Source of the DNA: Pseudomonadota bacterium
GTDB lineage: Bacteria; Pseudomonadota; Alphaproteobacteria; Sphingomonadales; Sphingomonadaceae
DNA: 5,321 bases
NCBI GenBank assembly: GCA_023394965.1
Contig: JAEWZX010000012.1
Location: 1-5,321 of the forward strand
Direction of reading: 5' to 3'
In this document: piece by piece, positions 5,135-5,321 of the stretch
Layout of the letters: every line of letters starts with the position of its first letter
Position numbering within the stretch: position 1 is the stretch's first letter
The notes under the pieces: model-generated
What the model was told of the DNA's origin: nothing
Databases searched by the model: none
What the model saw: the letters and a program-made list of their open reading frames with translations, nothing else
Made by a program: the position numbers and the translations under genes

Positions 5135-5321
5135 AGAGCCAGAAGATGACGGTTGCTGCGAGGGCGACGGCGGAGAAGAAGGCCTTTGGGCACCAAGAAG
5201 CTGATCGGGCGACCGTTTGCATCGGTCACGGCATGAAGCTTGGTGTTCATGCCGCCTTTCGTCCGGCCGATCAGACGACCCGGCCCCCCTTTTTTACCCG
5301 CAGGCTGGACGCCGTGCGGTG
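5119..5321 (-). pseudogene. IS5-family transposase, second frame, internally deleted
   Basis: Read on the minus strand, the first frame gives HRTASSLRVKKGG and, after a -1 shift, GRLIGRTKGGMNTKLHAV and TDANGRPISF. Both are normal for the middle of an IS427-like IS5 transposase. At about 5192-5196 this stops matching. The following DNA encodes PKAFFSAVALAATVIFWL, the family's usual C-terminus, but in a different frame, ending at TGA 5135-5133. The unshifted reading instead runs on as an unrelated basic peptide to a TGA at 5121-5119. Roughly 90-100 codons are estimated missing, including the GDRGYD aspartate and the NRIEIMFGRLKDW glutamate of the DDE triad. The product must be inactive. The copy could still be moved by a transposase supplied elsewhere if its ends are intact. 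Confidence 0.85.
5284..5296 (-). promoter_or_regulatory. Programmed -1 frameshift signal of the transposase (A6G slippery site)
   Basis: The minus strand reads GT, then six A, then six G. In the upstream frame the codons are GTA AAA AAG GGG, giving the classic slippery heptamer A-AAA-AAG. The upstream frame meets a stop soon after (RVVstop), while the frame one base back continues as GGPGRLIGRTKGG. This fits production of the full transposase by -1 slippage, as known for members of this IS group. No supporting downstream stem was verified. Confidence 0.7.

Larger units (their letters stand above)
5116..5321 (-). mobile_element. IS5-family insertion sequence, 3' (right) end, internally deleted and truncated by window edge
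   Basis: This is the distal end of an IS5-family element in the same orientation as the one at 1-270. Its terminus at 5116 reads GGGTCAGGACTCATTG, nearly identical to the end at 270, and is preceded by TTA (TTAG at 5113-5116 if the first G is counted). The visible coding part keeps the frameshift signal and the C-terminal residues of the transposase, but the section between them is missing. The outer part of the element lies beyond the window. Confidence 0.87.

Overview
The window looks like DNA from an alphaproteobacterium, most likely of the Sphingomonadales. This is inferred from moderately high GC, the receptor style (AxA-type signal peptide, TonB box DIVVTG) and IS5-family transposase fragments of a type common there. 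No taxonomic marker gene is present, so this is a judgement rather than proof.

Layout: (1) Positions 1-270 are the 5' end of an IS5-family insertion sequence on the minus strand, with inverted repeat, leader and the N-terminal 69 codons of the transposase first frame, cut off by the window edge. (2) Positions 271-429 are a gene-poor leader ending in a near-perfect Fur-box palindrome at 429-447. (3) Positions 430-4824 are a four-gene plus-strand operon: TonB-dependent siderophore receptor, DUF3649-type small membrane protein, PepSY-associated membrane protein (probable ferrisiderophore reductase) and DUF3325-type small membrane protein. The first intergenic gap is 20 bp, and the two later junctions overlap by 4 bp (GTGA and ATGA). 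(4) Positions 4825-5115 hold no recognisable gene but several GC-rich hairpins. (5) Positions 5116-5321 are the 3' end of an IS5-family element on the minus strand. It carries an A6G6 frameshift signal and an internal deletion that removes most of the catalytic domain.

Together the four genes form an iron-siderophore uptake and release module. The receptor would bring a ferric siderophore across the outer membrane using TonB energy. The PepSY protein would probably reduce the iron at the inner membrane to release it, and the two small helical proteins probably act with it. The expected regulator is Fur. No TonB, ABC permease, ECF sigma/anti-sigma pair or siderophore synthesis gene is in the window, so these would be supplied from elsewhere.

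The operon is a known type of gene cluster, not a new system. The most notable points are the same-orientation IS5 ends on both sides of a complete iron-uptake cassette, the conserved but uncharacterised small proteins on either side of the reductase, the operator overlapping a candidate start codon, and the internally deleted transposase copy.
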